A stretch of 64,000 nt of DNA, from positions 1 through 64,000 of the forward strand of contig NZ_JANPLK010000029.1 of the NCBI RefSeq assembly GCF_031426495.1. Direction: 5' to 3'. A program made the translations under genes and the position numbers. Source of the DNA: Gemmatimonas sp. Lineage in GTDB: Bacteria > Gemmatimonadota > Gemmatimonadetes > Gemmatimonadales > Gemmatimonadaceae. A model generated the notes under the pieces. It did no database searches. It had not been told where the DNA came from and worked only from the letters and a program-made list of their open reading frames with translations. Of the stretch, positions 41,898 through 50,197 are shown one piece after another (position 1 is the stretch's first letter; each line of letters begins with the position of its first letter).

Positions 41898-43136
41898 CTA
41901 CTTGAACGCGTTAAGTCCCGTAATGGCCTGTCCGAGAATGAGCGAGTGCACGTCGTGCGTCCCCTCGTACGTATAGACGCTCTCGAGATTTGCCATATGG
42001 CGCATCGCGCTGTACTCGGCCAGGATGCCGTTGCCGCCGAGCAAGCGACGCGCTTCTCGGGCGATGTCGGTGGCGATGCTGACGTTGTTGCGCTTGGCCA
42101 GCGACACCTGCGTGGGCGTGAAATTGCCGGCGTCCTTGAGGCGACCCAGGTGCAGCGACACCAGCTGCGCCTTCGTGAGTTCGGTGAGCATGTCGGCCAA
42201 GCGGACCTGCTGGATCTGAAAGCCGCCGATCGGCTTGTCGAACATCACGCGATTCTTCGAGTACGAGACTGCCTCCTCGAAACAGGCCATGGCGGCGCCA
42301 AGCACGCCCCACGAGATGCCGTAGCGCGCCTGCGTCAGGCACATGAGCGGGCTCTTGAGCCCCTTTGACTCGGGCAGGATGGCGTCGGCCGGCACGTGTA
42401 CGTCGGTGAGCACCAGCTCCGAGGTGTAGCTGGCTCGCAGCGAGAGCTTGCCGTGCTGATCCTTGGCGTGGAAGCCCGGCAGCGATGTGTCGACGACAAA
42501 GCCGCGGATGCTGCTGTCGTCGGTGCTGTCGCCGGTCTTGGCCCAGACAATGGCGACATGCGCCTTGGATCCGTTGGTGATCCACATCTTGCCGCCGTTG
42601 ATGATCCAGCTGCCGTCGGCCTGCTGCTTGGCGCGGGTGATCATCCCCGACGGGTTCGACCCGTAGTCGGCTTCGGTGAGGCCGAAGCAGCCGATCATCT
42701 CCGCCTTGGCGAGCTTGGGCAGATAGTGCTGCTTCTGCGCTTCCGATCCGAAGGCAAAGATCGGATACATGACGAGCGCGCCCTGCACCGACGCGAACGA
42801 GCGGATGCCCGAGTCGCCGCGCTCCAGTTCCTGCATGATCAGCCCGTAAGCCACGCTCGAGAGGCCGGCGCAGCCGTACTCCTCGGGGAGGTTAGCGCCC
42901 AATACGCCGAGCTCGGCCATCTCGGCCACGAGCTCGTCGGGGAAGCGTCCCTGCACATAGCACTCGCCGATGATCGGCAGCACGCGCTCGTCCACGAACT
43001 TCCGGATCGTGTCTCGAATGGAGCGCTCTTCTTCGGTGAGCGCCGCATCGATGTTGAACAGGTCGGCGGCGTGCGCCTTGAGCTCGACGGAGGGCAGCGC
43101 GGCGATCGCGCTCGCGGACAGGAGATCAGTCGACAT
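41898..43136 (-). CDS. acyl-CoA dehydrogenase, glutaryl-CoA dehydrogenase-like
   Basis: A 412-residue FAD enzyme. Family segments are GCFGLTEADYGSNPSGM, WIINGGKMWITNGSKAHVAI, LRASYTSELVLTDVHVP, RRLLGGNGILAEYSAMRHM and YEGTHDVHSLILGQAITGLNAF (quoted in parts). The Glu of YEGTHD is the catalytic base, and this C-terminal stretch closely fits glutaryl-CoA dehydrogenases, which oxidise and decarboxylate glutaryl-CoA to crotonyl-CoA in lysine and tryptophan breakdown. Electrons would pass to the neighbouring ETF. Substrate specificity is inferred. Confidence 0.9.
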   Translation of the reverse strand: MSTDLLSASAIAALPSVELKAHAADLFNIDAALTEEERSIRDTIRKFVDERVLPIIGECYVQGRFPDELVAEMAELGVLGANLPEEYGCAGLSSVAYGLIMQELERGDSGIRSFASVQGALVMYPIFAFGSEAQKQHYLPKLAKAEMIGCFGLTEADYGSNPSGMITRAKQQADGSWIINGGKMWITNGSKAHVAIVWAKTGDSTDDSSIRGFVVDTSLPGFHAKDQHGKLSLRASYTSELVLTDVHVPADAILPESKGLKSPLMCLTQARYGISWGVLGAAMACFEEAVSYSKNRVMFDKPIGGFQIQQVRLADMLTELTKAQLVSLHLGRLKDAGNFTPTQVSLAKRNNVSIATDIAREARRLLGGNGILAEYSAMRHMANLESVYTYEGTHDVHSLILGQAITGLNAFK

Positions 43137-43226
43137 GTGGGAAGCCTTTCAGCTGGAGAAGCGAGGGGGTATTCGGCGAAATCTAGCGTGTTACCAAGGT
43201 GAAGCGACCATCACGCTCGAGTTTGG

Positions 43227-43255
43227 TTGACATACGAGTTAATGCGCTGTCCTAT
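43227..43255 (+). promoter_or_regulatory. candidate sigma-70-type promoter
   Basis: A perfect TTGACA (43227-43232) is followed after 17 bases by TCCTAT (43250-43255). This places a start about 35 bases before the repeat lipoprotein ATG at 43295, which has GAGG upstream. The -10 match is weak, so the call is tentative. Confidence 0.4.
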
Positions 43256-43294
43256 CACTTGGTTCACACGACATGACTTTTTTCTCATGAGGAC

Positions 43295-46129
43295 ATGATG
43301 CATCGTTGGCCGTCGTTCGTTCGTTCCGCCGTTCTAACCCTCGCCTTGGCCGCGTGCTCGAGCGGCGGTGATGGCGGCACGACGCAACCGCCCGTCACCC
43401 AGAGCATTGGGCTGTCCCTGTCTGCCACGTCGGGCACAATCGCCCGCGGCGCCTCGGGGAATTCCACGATCACCGTGAGTCGGGTGGGTGGCTACTCGGG
43501 GAGCGTGGCGCTCACCACCGAGAATTTGCCGACGGGTGTCACGGCCGACTTTACGCCGTCGACGCTGTCCGGGTCAGCGACCAGTGCGACGGTGGTGTTC
43601 AACGTCGGAACGACGGCGGCGGCGGGATCGAGCACGATCACGGTGCGTGCGGCGGGCAGTGGCGTGACGGCCGTAACGAGCACGTATGCGTTGACCATTC
43701 CGGCACCGGCGGTGGCGCTCACGGCGGGCAGCGGGGCCACTTCCATCGTGGTTGGTGGATCGGCAACCGTACCGATCACGATCACGCGTTCCAACGGCTT
43801 CACTGATGCGGTGACATTGGCGGCGACGGGGCTCCCCACCGGTGTAACGGCGACGTTCACGCCGGCGACGATCGCGGCGGGTTCGACGACCAGCACGCTC
43901 AGTCTGACCGTCGCGGGCACGGCGACCCCTGGCGCGAGCACGATCACGATCAGTGCGTCGGGTACCGGTGTGACCACGCAGACGGCAAGCCTGGCGCTCA
44001 CGCTGACGGCGGCCGCGACACCGGCCGTCTCGCTCACGTCGACTCCGGCCGCCGTGAGCATCGTGGCGGGTACGAACGGCACCACGGCCATCGGCGTGTC
44101 ACGCACCGGCGGCTTCGCTGGTGACGTCACGCTGGCGCTGGAAGGCGCACCGGCCGGTGTAACGGGCGCGTTCTCGGCCAATCCGGTGTTGGCGGCGGGC
44201 ACGGCCAGCACGCTGACGATTACGACTACGGGTGCCGCCGTGCCGGGCATCTACAATCTCACGGTGCGTGGTACCGGTACCGGCGTGACGGCGGCCACGA
44301 CGACCGTAGCGGTCACCGTTGCCGCGGCACCGGCCATTACCGTAGCGGCTACACCCGCTGCGGTCACGGTCGCAGCAGGCAGCGCGGTGACTACGGCGGT
44401 CACGATCACGCGCGTAGGTGGCTACGCGGCTGACGTCGCGCTGGCGGCCACGGGCCTACCGGCCGGTGTGACGGCAGGATTTGCCCCGGCAACGCTTACC
44501 GGCGCGACGCTTACCAGCACGCTTACGCTGACGTCGACCACTGGTGCAGCCGTTGGCGCGGCTACGGTCACGGTGACCGCGTCGGGCACCGGCGTGACGG
44601 CGCGGACGGCGACCGTTAACCTCACGGTCACGGCTGCTCCGACGTACACGACGGCCGCGACCGCCGTGACGGCGCAGCAGGGCACGGCCGGCACGAGCAC
44701 GGTAACACTCACGCGTGGCGGTGGATTCGCCGGTCCGGTGAACCTCGCGGTCACGGGATTGCCGGCCGGTGTGACGGCCGCGTTCAATCCGGCGACTGTG
44801 ACGGGCACGACCTCAACGCTCACGCTCACGGTGGGCGGTGCGGTTGCCGCGGGCAACTACACCGGCGTGATCACGGGCACGACGGCGGGACTGGCGGATG
44901 TCACGGCGAACGTGGCGCTTACGGTCACGGCGACGGGTGGTGGGACGGGAAATGTGAACTGGCAATTCTGCGAGACCGGCCGCTTCCCGCTCTGGTTTGC
45001 GTTCCGTGACGGTACGACTGGCGCGTGGACACGAGTGACCGCTGGCGCCAATCAGACCTACTCGTTCACCATCAACAGCGCCGTGGGCGGCGTGGCGTAC
45101 GCGCAGCCGCTCAGCGGCGGGCCGGCGCAGGTCACCGTCAACTACTTCACGCGCACCGAACTCACGCAGATGGGCACCCTCGAGTGCGTGAACAATCGTG
45201 CGACGAAAGCGCTCACCGGCTCTTTCGCCGGACTGGCTTCAGGCCAAACCGGAACGGTGAATGTGGGCAGCTCACTCGGCTCGGCAGCGTTCCCGACCAC
45301 GACGTTCAGTCTCGATGCGGATGACGGTGCGACCGATCTCCTTGCGTTCCGGACGACCACGGTCAGTGGCGGAACTTCCGTCTCGATCGCGGCCGATCGC
45401 GCGGTGCTCCGACGTGACGTGAACTACACGGCGAACAGCGCGATTCCGGTGATTGACTTCAACGGGGCTGAGTCGTTCCCCGTGCAAACGGCGCAGTTCA
45501 CCGTGAACGGCGGCGGCAGCGACATCGTTCAAGTGTACGCCAACTTCCAGAGCACCAACGGCAGTTTCTCCGGCTTCGCGTTCGGTGCGCTGTTCGGCGG
45601 GGCGTCGCCGTATACCGTCTATGGCATTCCGCTGGCGCGTACGCGTGCCGGCGACCTGCACATGGCCATCGCTCTGGCTTCCACGTTCAGCGGCAGCGAG
45701 GTATCCCAGACACGCCTCGTCGCACAGTACAATCGTGAATTGGCGAATCGCACGCTCACGATCGGCCCGTCGCTCACCGTGCCGGCCATCACCGTCGCCG
45801 GTACGTCGCCCTTCGCCCGACTGAAGTCGAGGGGCAGTTGGCAGGCAGACTATGCGGACGCGGTCGGTGCTGGATTCACACAATCCGCCGGCACAGCGCG
45901 TTCGTGGACACTCTTGGCATCACGCGGCTATTTCGGTGCATCGGGTGAATACGACCTCGAAACGCCAGACTTCAGTGGTGTGGTCGGCTTTGACAACAAC
46001 TGGGGACTTCGCACCGGCGTCGCGACAACGTGGACGACCAACGCTCAGGGTGGTCTCACCGGCTTCAACCAGATCATCGAAGGCGCCTCGTTCAAGACGG
46101 CGGCGCGAATCGGTACTGTGACACCGTAA
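43295..46129 (+). CDS. lipoprotein with five tandem Ig-like repeats and unique C-terminal domain
   Basis: A 944-residue surface protein. A lipobox ALAAC at about residues 17-21 marks a lipoprotein. Residues about 35-545 are five repeats of 85-105 residues, each with the core GLP(T/A)GVTA-F-PAT and ending GTGVT...LTVTAAP; they look like bacterial Ig-like beta-sandwiches. The last 390 residues differ: WQFCETGRFPLWFAFRDG, then long beta-rich sequence including ADRAVLRRDVNYTANSAIP. The repeats use Thr, Ala, Gly and Val almost exclusively. It is followed by a strong hairpin terminator. A role in adhesion or extracellular binding is inferred. Confidence 0.8.
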   Translation: MMHRWPSFVRSAVLTLALAACSSGGDGGTTQPPVTQSIGLSLSATSGTIARGASGNSTITVSRVGGYSGSVALTTENLPTGVTADFTPSTLSGSATSATVVFNVGTTAAAGSSTITVRAAGSGVTAVTSTYALTIPAPAVALTAGSGATSIVVGGSATVPITITRSNGFTDAVTLAATGLPTGVTATFTPATIAAGSTTSTLSLTVAGTATPGASTITISASGTGVTTQTASLALTLTAAATPAVSLTSTPAAVSIVAGTNGTTAIGVSRTGGFAGDVTLALEGAPAGVTGAFSANPVLAAGTASTLTITTTGAAVPGIYNLTVRGTGTGVTAATTTVAVTVAAAPAITVAATPAAVTVAAGSAVTTAVTITRVGGYAADVALAATGLPAGVTAGFAPATLTGATLTSTLTLTSTTGAAVGAATVTVTASGTGVTARTATVNLTVTAAPTYTTAATAVTAQQGTAGTSTVTLTRGGGFAGPVNLAVTGLPAGVTAAFNPATVTGTTSTLTLTVGGAVAAGNYTGVITGTTAGLADVTANVALTVTATGGGTGNVNWQFCETGRFPLWFAFRDGTTGAWTRVTAGANQTYSFTINSAVGGVAYAQPLSGGPAQVTVNYFTRTELTQMGTLECVNNRATKALTGSFAGLASGQTGTVNVGSSLGSAAFPTTTFSLDADDGATDLLAFRTTTVSGGTSVSIAADRAVLRRDVNYTANSAIPVIDFNGAESFPVQTAQFTVNGGGSDIVQVYANFQSTNGSFSGFAFGALFGGASPYTVYGIPLARTRAGDLHMAIALASTFSGSEVSQTRLVAQYNRELANRTLTIGPSLTVPAITVAGTSPFARLKSRGSWQADYADAVGAGFTQSAGTARSWTLLASRGYFGASGEYDLETPDFSGVVGFDNNWGLRTGVATTWTTNAQGGLTGFNQIIEGASFKTAARIGTVTP
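43424..44930 (+). repeat. tandem repeat array encoding Ig-like modules
   Basis: Five imperfect repeats of about 300 bases lie head to tail within the lipoprotein gene, recognisable by recurring CC(G/T)GTGTAACGGC/CGGTGTGACGGC and TCGGGCACCGGCGTGACG. Low codon diversity in these modules produces long spurious antisense frames. Confidence 0.75.
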
Positions 46130-46155
46130 GCCATACCAGCTCAACAGGACGACAC

Positions 46156-46182
46156 GGGGGACGCGCAGTTTGCGCGTCCCCC
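46156..46182 (+). terminator. perfect 12-bp hairpin terminator
   Basis: GGGGGACGCGCA and TGCGCGTCCCCC form a perfect 12-bp stem with a GTT loop, 27 bases after the stop of the first Ig-repeat lipoprotein gene. Only a weak T-rich tract follows (GTTGGTTG), but stem length and position make a terminator likely. Confidence 0.75.
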
Positions 46183-46200
46183 GCGTTGGTTGCGAAGACA

Positions 46201-46217
46201 GTGACGGAATACGTCAC
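46201..46217. promoter_or_regulatory. inverted repeat upstream of the second repeat lipoprotein
   Basis: GTGACG-GAATA-CGTCAC is a perfect 6-bp inverted repeat about 120 bases before the ATG at 46339. A second, GC-rich hairpin (CCGCGCG/CGCGCGG, 46287-46304) lies 34 bases before that ATG. Either could be regulatory; neither matches a box I can name. Confidence 0.3.
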
Positions 46218-46338
46218 CTCGCGTGTGCACCGTCACCGAGCGCACGAAAACCGGACCGACATTTGCTTTGCATGCATCGCACGTGACCGCGCGTACTCGC
46301 GCGGCGTACTTCTCAGCCTGTACAAGCGAGACGATGCG

Positions 46339-47346
46339 ATGAAAGCATGGTTACCGTTCCTTCTGTCCGCGGCGGTTCTGACCGCCGCGTGTTCCGACGA
46401 TGACATCGTCAATCCGTCTGCCACGCTCGGCGTGTCGCTCGGCCAGACCGCCTCAGCCGTTGTTGTCGGCGGTAACACGACGGTGCCGATCACGCTCACG
46501 CGCGGCGGTGGTTTCAGCGGTTCGGTGAATCTGTCGGCCGAAAATCTCCCCACGGGCGTCACGGCAACCTTCACGCCCGCCACCGTGGCCGGCGGCACCA
46601 CCAGCAGCGTGCTCACCCTCACCGCCGCCAGCACCGCCGCCGCAGCCACCAGCACGATCACGGTTCGTGCGACGGGCAACAACGTGAGCGCTGGCACCGC
46701 AACACTGCCGCTCACGGTGTCCAGCAACGGTCTGACGCTCGCCGCCAGTGCGACCACCGCGATGGCCGCGCAAGGAGCCGCCACGACTATCCCCGTGGTG
46801 ATCAATCGCATCGGCACCTTCAGCGGTGATGTCACGTTGTCTGCCGAGAATCTGCCGACTGGCGTCACGGCGACGTTTGCGCCCGCCACGATCACTGGCA
46901 CGAACCGCGTAAGCACGCTCACGCTGGCGGCGGCCGCCACGGCCGTCGCAGGCGTGAATACCATCACGATCCGCGGCGCCGGCACTGGCGTTGGCGCGCA
47001 GACGCAGACGATCGCCTTCACCGTAGCGCCATCCACGACCGCCGGCTTCGGCTTGTCGACCGCCCCCGCCGCGCTCAGCGTGCAGGCCGGCGCATCGGTG
47101 GCCAGCGCGATCACGGTGTCGCGTCAGAACAGCTTCGCGGGCAATGTGCAGCTGGCCGCAACGGGCGCCCCGACCGGCATGACGATCACGTTCACCCCGA
47201 ATCCGGCAACGGGCACCGCGGTCGCCATCACGGTAGCGACCACCTCGGCGACGCCGGCTGGCGTGTACGTGTTGCCGATCACGGGTACCTCGACCGGTGC
47301 CGCGAACTACGTGAGCACCCTCACGGTGATTGTCACCGCGCCGTAA
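46339..47346 (+). CDS. lipoprotein with three tandem Ig-like repeats
   Basis: A 335-residue lipoprotein (lipobox LTAAC at about 15-19, followed by SDDD). Three Ig-like repeats occupy the rest (cores ENLPTGVTATFTPAT, ENLPTGVTATFAPAT and GAPTGMTITFTPNPA). These are the same module as in the preceding gene, but the unique C-terminal domain is missing. ATG at 46339 is preferred because it begins the signal peptide; the frame extends upstream without coding character. It is probably a duplicate derived from the larger gene's repeat part. It ends just before a hairpin-T4 terminator. Confidence 0.8.
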   Translation: MKAWLPFLLSAAVLTAACSDDDIVNPSATLGVSLGQTASAVVVGGNTTVPITLTRGGGFSGSVNLSAENLPTGVTATFTPATVAGGTTSSVLTLTAASTAAAATSTITVRATGNNVSAGTATLPLTVSSNGLTLAASATTAMAAQGAATTIPVVINRIGTFSGDVTLSAENLPTGVTATFAPATITGTNRVSTLTLAAAATAVAGVNTITIRGAGTGVGAQTQTIAFTVAPSTTAGFGLSTAPAALSVQAGASVASAITVSRQNSFAGNVQLAATGAPTGMTITFTPNPATGTAVAITVATTSATPAGVYVLPITGTSTGAANYVSTLTVIVTAP

Positions 47347-47350
47347 CCTC

Positions 47351-47371
47351 GCGACTTATCCAGTCGCTTTT
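47351..47371 (+). terminator. hairpin plus T-run terminator
   Basis: GCGACT-TATCC-AGTCGC is a perfect 6-bp stem followed directly by TTTT (47368-47371), a classical Rho-independent form on the plus strand. It starts 4 bases after the lipoprotein stop and overlaps the 3' end of the convergent SprT-like gene. Confidence 0.65.
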
Positions 47372-48264
47372 CGTCGCTTCTCAAGCGGCGTGACATCACG
47401 GCGCGCGGCGGGGGTAATTCCCACGTCGCGCGCCTTTTGTCGGAACGCCGTGCCGTGGTCCACCGGCTGACCGGTTTCGTGCTGCCACTGATGCACCATC
47501 TCGTGCAGCAGCGTGTGCATCGCTTCGCGCCATCCGTGTCGCGTGATGTGCGTGCGTGACATCACGATCTCGGGCGGCGTGTGACGCGAACCCGGATCGT
47601 AATGACCGAGTCGCGTGGCCATCTTCCCCGACAAGCGCAGCGGAATCGCTGTCAGCGCGCCCGCGAACCACTTCGCGTTGAGGTCGCGATGGGCTTCCAT
47701 GAGCTGCGCGATGATCGAGACGTCACCTGGCCGCGCCGGTTCCTGTCGGCGTACCGAGGGGCCACGCTCTACGTCGAAGGCCAGAATCGCTTCGCGCGCG
47801 GTGGTCCGCTCGGTCTTGTTGCGCGCCGTGGCGAAGGCGACGATTGCGCGTAGCACCGCCTCCGGCGCTTCGGCGTAGCCTTCGTGAATACGCAGCGTAC
47901 GGCCGATGAGCGACACCATCACGGTGCGCGTGCGCATGAGCACCAGCGCATCCACGCCGCGCAGTCCAAGATCTTCGAGGCGCGAAAACAGGACCGCCGT
48001 GCGGGCGCGCACGGCCGTGCGACCGCGCGACGGACGCGTGTCGTCGGCCACCGGCTTCGGCGGCACCGGCACGAACGCCGGCGTGAGCACCGGCGAAAAG
48101 ACCTGCGTAAACAATTGCGACACCGCGCTGGTCACGCTCTGCGTGAACGAGGGCGCGGGCACGGTTGGCGGTGTCACAACGGGCACCACCGGCAACGACG
48201 CTTCGGACGCGGCCGGAGCCGCGTCGAAAAAGTCGAACCCCAATTGCGTGTGCCGGCTACTCAT
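47356..48264 (-). CDS. SprT-like zinc metalloprotease-fold protein
   Basis: A 302-residue protein. The first 90 residues are Pro/Val/Ala-rich and probably disordered. A helical region follows, then the SprT-like domain from about 190 with AKWFAGALTAIPLRLSGKM, the HExxH motif in TLLHEMVHQWQHETG (about 254-268) and a downstream HGTAFRQKARDVG that supplies the third ligand. Eukaryotic SPRTN cleaves DNA-protein cross-links; the bacterial role is not established. It lies just downstream of the esterase gene on the same strand, with 20 bases between. Confidence 0.8.
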   Translation of the reverse strand: MSSRHTQLGFDFFDAAPAASEASLPVVPVVTPPTVPAPSFTQSVTSAVSQLFTQVFSPVLTPAFVPVPPKPVADDTRPSRGRTAVRARTAVLFSRLEDLGLRGVDALVLMRTRTVMVSLIGRTLRIHEGYAEAPEAVLRAIVAFATARNKTERTTAREAILAFDVERGPSVRRQEPARPGDVSIIAQLMEAHRDLNAKWFAGALTAIPLRLSGKMATRLGHYDPGSRHTPPEIVMSRTHITRHGWREAMHTLLHEMVHQWQHETGQPVDHGTAFRQKARDVGITPAARRDVTPLEKRRKATG

Positions 48265-48284
48265 CGACGCGGAAGATGCGCCCC

Positions 48285-48962
48285 CTACTGGGCTCCGCGC
48301 AACGTATTGACCATTTCGGTGAGCGCGTCAATTTCGTCGCCCACGATGTCATGACCGATTCCCGGATAGATCCGCAAGTCGACCGACGCATCAAGCTGGC
48401 GGAACACCTCGGCCGACGACCGCACAATGGCCTCGGGGATGTGACTGTCGGCGTTCCCGCAGGCGAGCAGCACCGGCGTTCCGCCCAGCGACCCTCGGTC
48501 ATCGCGCGCCACCAACGGGTCGCCGATCAACCCACCCGCCAACGCCGCAACGCCACCGAAACGCACGTCGGACTTGGCCGCCATCGTGGCGTATTCGAGC
48601 ATCAGACAGGCGCCTTGCGAGAAGCCCACCAAAATGATGCGCTCGCTCGGAATGCCCCCCGCCCGCACCTGCTCCACCGCCGCCCCCACCGACGCCAACG
48701 CGCTGCTCAACCACGGCTCGTTCTGTTCGCGCGGATCGAGAAAGCGCTTCGGATACCAGCTGTTGCCCACGGCCACCGGTGCCACCAATGCCGCATCGGT
48801 GGCTTTCGCGGCCTTGGCGATCGGCAGCATGCCCTCGGCGCTGCCGCCGCGCCCGTGCACCAGCACAAGCGCGTACGACGCCTCCGTAAGCGGCGTGCCG
48901 GCCATGAGTGGGGACACGCTGCCGTGCGGCCCCGCCCGTTGTGCTGCAGTTGTGTCGTTCAC
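48285..48962 (-). CDS. MhqD-like phospholipase/carboxylesterase (alpha/beta hydrolase)
   Basis: A 225-residue serine hydrolase. The triad is visible: GFSQGACLML with the nucleophile Ser, ACGNADSHIP with Asp, and PGIGHDIVG with His. An oxyanion loop is in LVLVHGRGGSAEG. It overlaps by 4 bases with a preceding VOC-family dioxygenase gene. This pair corresponds to mhqO-mhqD of Bacillus subtilis, which protects against quinones and catechol-type electrophiles; function by analogy only. Confidence 0.85.
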   Translation of the reverse strand: MNDTTAAQRAGPHGSVSPLMAGTPLTEASYALVLVHGRGGSAEGMLPIAKAAKATDAALVAPVAVGNSWYPKRFLDPREQNEPWLSSALASVGAAVEQVRAGGIPSERIILVGFSQGACLMLEYATMAAKSDVRFGGVAALAGGLIGDPLVARDDRGSLGGTPVLLACGNADSHIPEAIVRSSAEVFRQLDASVDLRIYPGIGHDIVGDEIDALTEMVNTLRGAQ

Positions 48963-50119
48963 GAACTCGCCTCCATCGTCTCAGGAATCGGCAGTGACCG
49001 ACCCGGGTGTGAGAGCATCCCGCGATCACCGTCGAAGCCGTCGTAGGGCCACGGCGACCGGTCGATGTCTTCAATGTGCGCCTCGATCTGCTCGCGATGC
49101 TCCTCGAGCCACGGCGGCAGACGCAACGTCGAACCGGTTGTGCTCACCGGCTCGTCTATCAGGAAGCCGGGGCCCATCGTGGCCAGCTCCACGATATGTC
49201 CATCGGGATCCTTGGTGTAGATACTCTTGAAGTACACGCGGTCCATCACCGGCGACACGTTGATGCCGGCGTCGAGCAAGCGATCACGAAACATGAGCTG
49301 CTCCGTTTCGTTCGACACCGCCAGCGCGTAGTGATGGCCCTGCCCCGTGCCCATGTGCGAGCGGCGCTCGGTGGCCGGACGCTCGAGATACGTGACCAGC
49401 GAGCCGGGACGCGCATCGGGGCTGCCCCACGACCAGTGGCGCGTACCCGGATCATCGAAGTTCTCCGTTTGCTTCACGAGCGACAGGCCGAGCACACCGC
49501 GCAGAAATTCGTCGGTACGCTCCACGTTCGCCGTCATCGCGGTGAGATGGTGCATGCCGCGGGTAAGCGCCATCGCCGGATCGATCGTCGTGACCGGGTC
49601 CGGCCACGTGAGCGTCGCGATCAACGCTTCATCGCGACCGCCGCGCACCAATTCCGCCGGCGGCGTACGCTGCAACATGGTGCCGGCCTGCTCGTTGAAG
49701 AGCATGCCAGGGCCATCGGTCGCGATCTCGAGAATCACGCCGTCCGGGTCGCGGAAGTAAATCGACGTGAAGTACTGCCGGTCGTACGGACCACGCACGC
49801 GCAGGCCGAGATCGGTGAGCCGACGCTTCCACCGCAGCAGCGCATCGCGATCGGCGACCCGCAGCGCGACGTGATGCGTGCCGCCGATACCGGTGCGGCC
49901 GCGTGGCGCCCGCGGCCATTCGAAGAACGTGACCACCGTGCCCGCACTGCCGGTTTCGTCGGCGAAGTACAGGTGGTAGCTGCCGGGATCATCGAAATTG
50001 ACCGTGGTTTTGACCAGGCGCAGGCCAAGCACGCGGGAGTAAAAGTCCACAGTCCGCTGCGCGTTGCTGGCGACGAGCGTGACGTGGTGAAGACCGACAA
50101 TCTGTGCGGTGGCGGACAT
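48959..50119 (-). CDS. MhqO-like VOC-family ring-cleaving dioxygenase
   Basis: A 386-residue protein with two tandem VOC (glyoxalase/extradiol dioxygenase) modules. Metal ligands are likely in GLHHVTLVA, GTHHVALRV and VILEIATDGPG of the first half, and MHHLTAMTA, HHYALAV and HIVELATMGPG of the second. Such enzymes open hydroquinone or catechol rings, or act as glutathione-independent detoxifiers. A strong AGGAGG Shine-Dalgarno lies 5 bases before the ATG. A perfect 20-bp palindrome stands 31 bases upstream and is the likely operator. Confidence 0.85.
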   Translation of the reverse strand: MSATAQIVGLHHVTLVASNAQRTVDFYSRVLGLRLVKTTVNFDDPGSYHLYFADETGSAGTVVTFFEWPRAPRGRTGIGGTHHVALRVADRDALLRWKRRLTDLGLRVRGPYDRQYFTSIYFRDPDGVILEIATDGPGMLFNEQAGTMLQRTPPAELVRGGRDEALIATLTWPDPVTTIDPAMALTRGMHHLTAMTANVERTDEFLRGVLGLSLVKQTENFDDPGTRHWSWGSPDARPGSLVTYLERPATERRSHMGTGQGHHYALAVSNETEQLMFRDRLLDAGINVSPVMDRVYFKSIYTKDPDGHIVELATMGPGFLIDEPVSTTGSTLRLPPWLEEHREQIEAHIEDIDRSPWPYDGFDGDRGMLSHPGRSLPIPETMEASS

Positions 50120-50150
50120 GCTGTCCTCCTGCCCGTCTGGCGGGCGGTGA

Positions 50151-50170
50151 ATATCTTAGTACTAAGATAT
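50151..50170. promoter_or_regulatory. perfect 20-bp palindrome, MhqR/MarR-like operator
   Basis: ATATCTTAGTACTAAGATAT reads the same on both strands. Its TATCT-N8-AGATA frame matches, as I recall it, the box bound by the MarR-type repressor MhqR before the Bacillus mhq genes. It lies 31 bases upstream of the MhqO-like start, where a promoter is expected. No MarR gene is in the window. Confidence 0.65.
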
Positions 50171-50197
50171 AGCCCTTTCCGCCAAGGTCAAGAGCTG

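Noticed and set aside
43492..44250. 252-residue antisense frame in the Ig-repeat gene
   Set aside because: Arises from the Thr/Ala/Gly/Val repeat codons; its Val/Ala-only sequence has no gene character.
43400..47340. CRISPR-like or satellite repeat
   Set aside because: The repeats are about 300 bases, in frame, imperfect and coding; they are protein modules.
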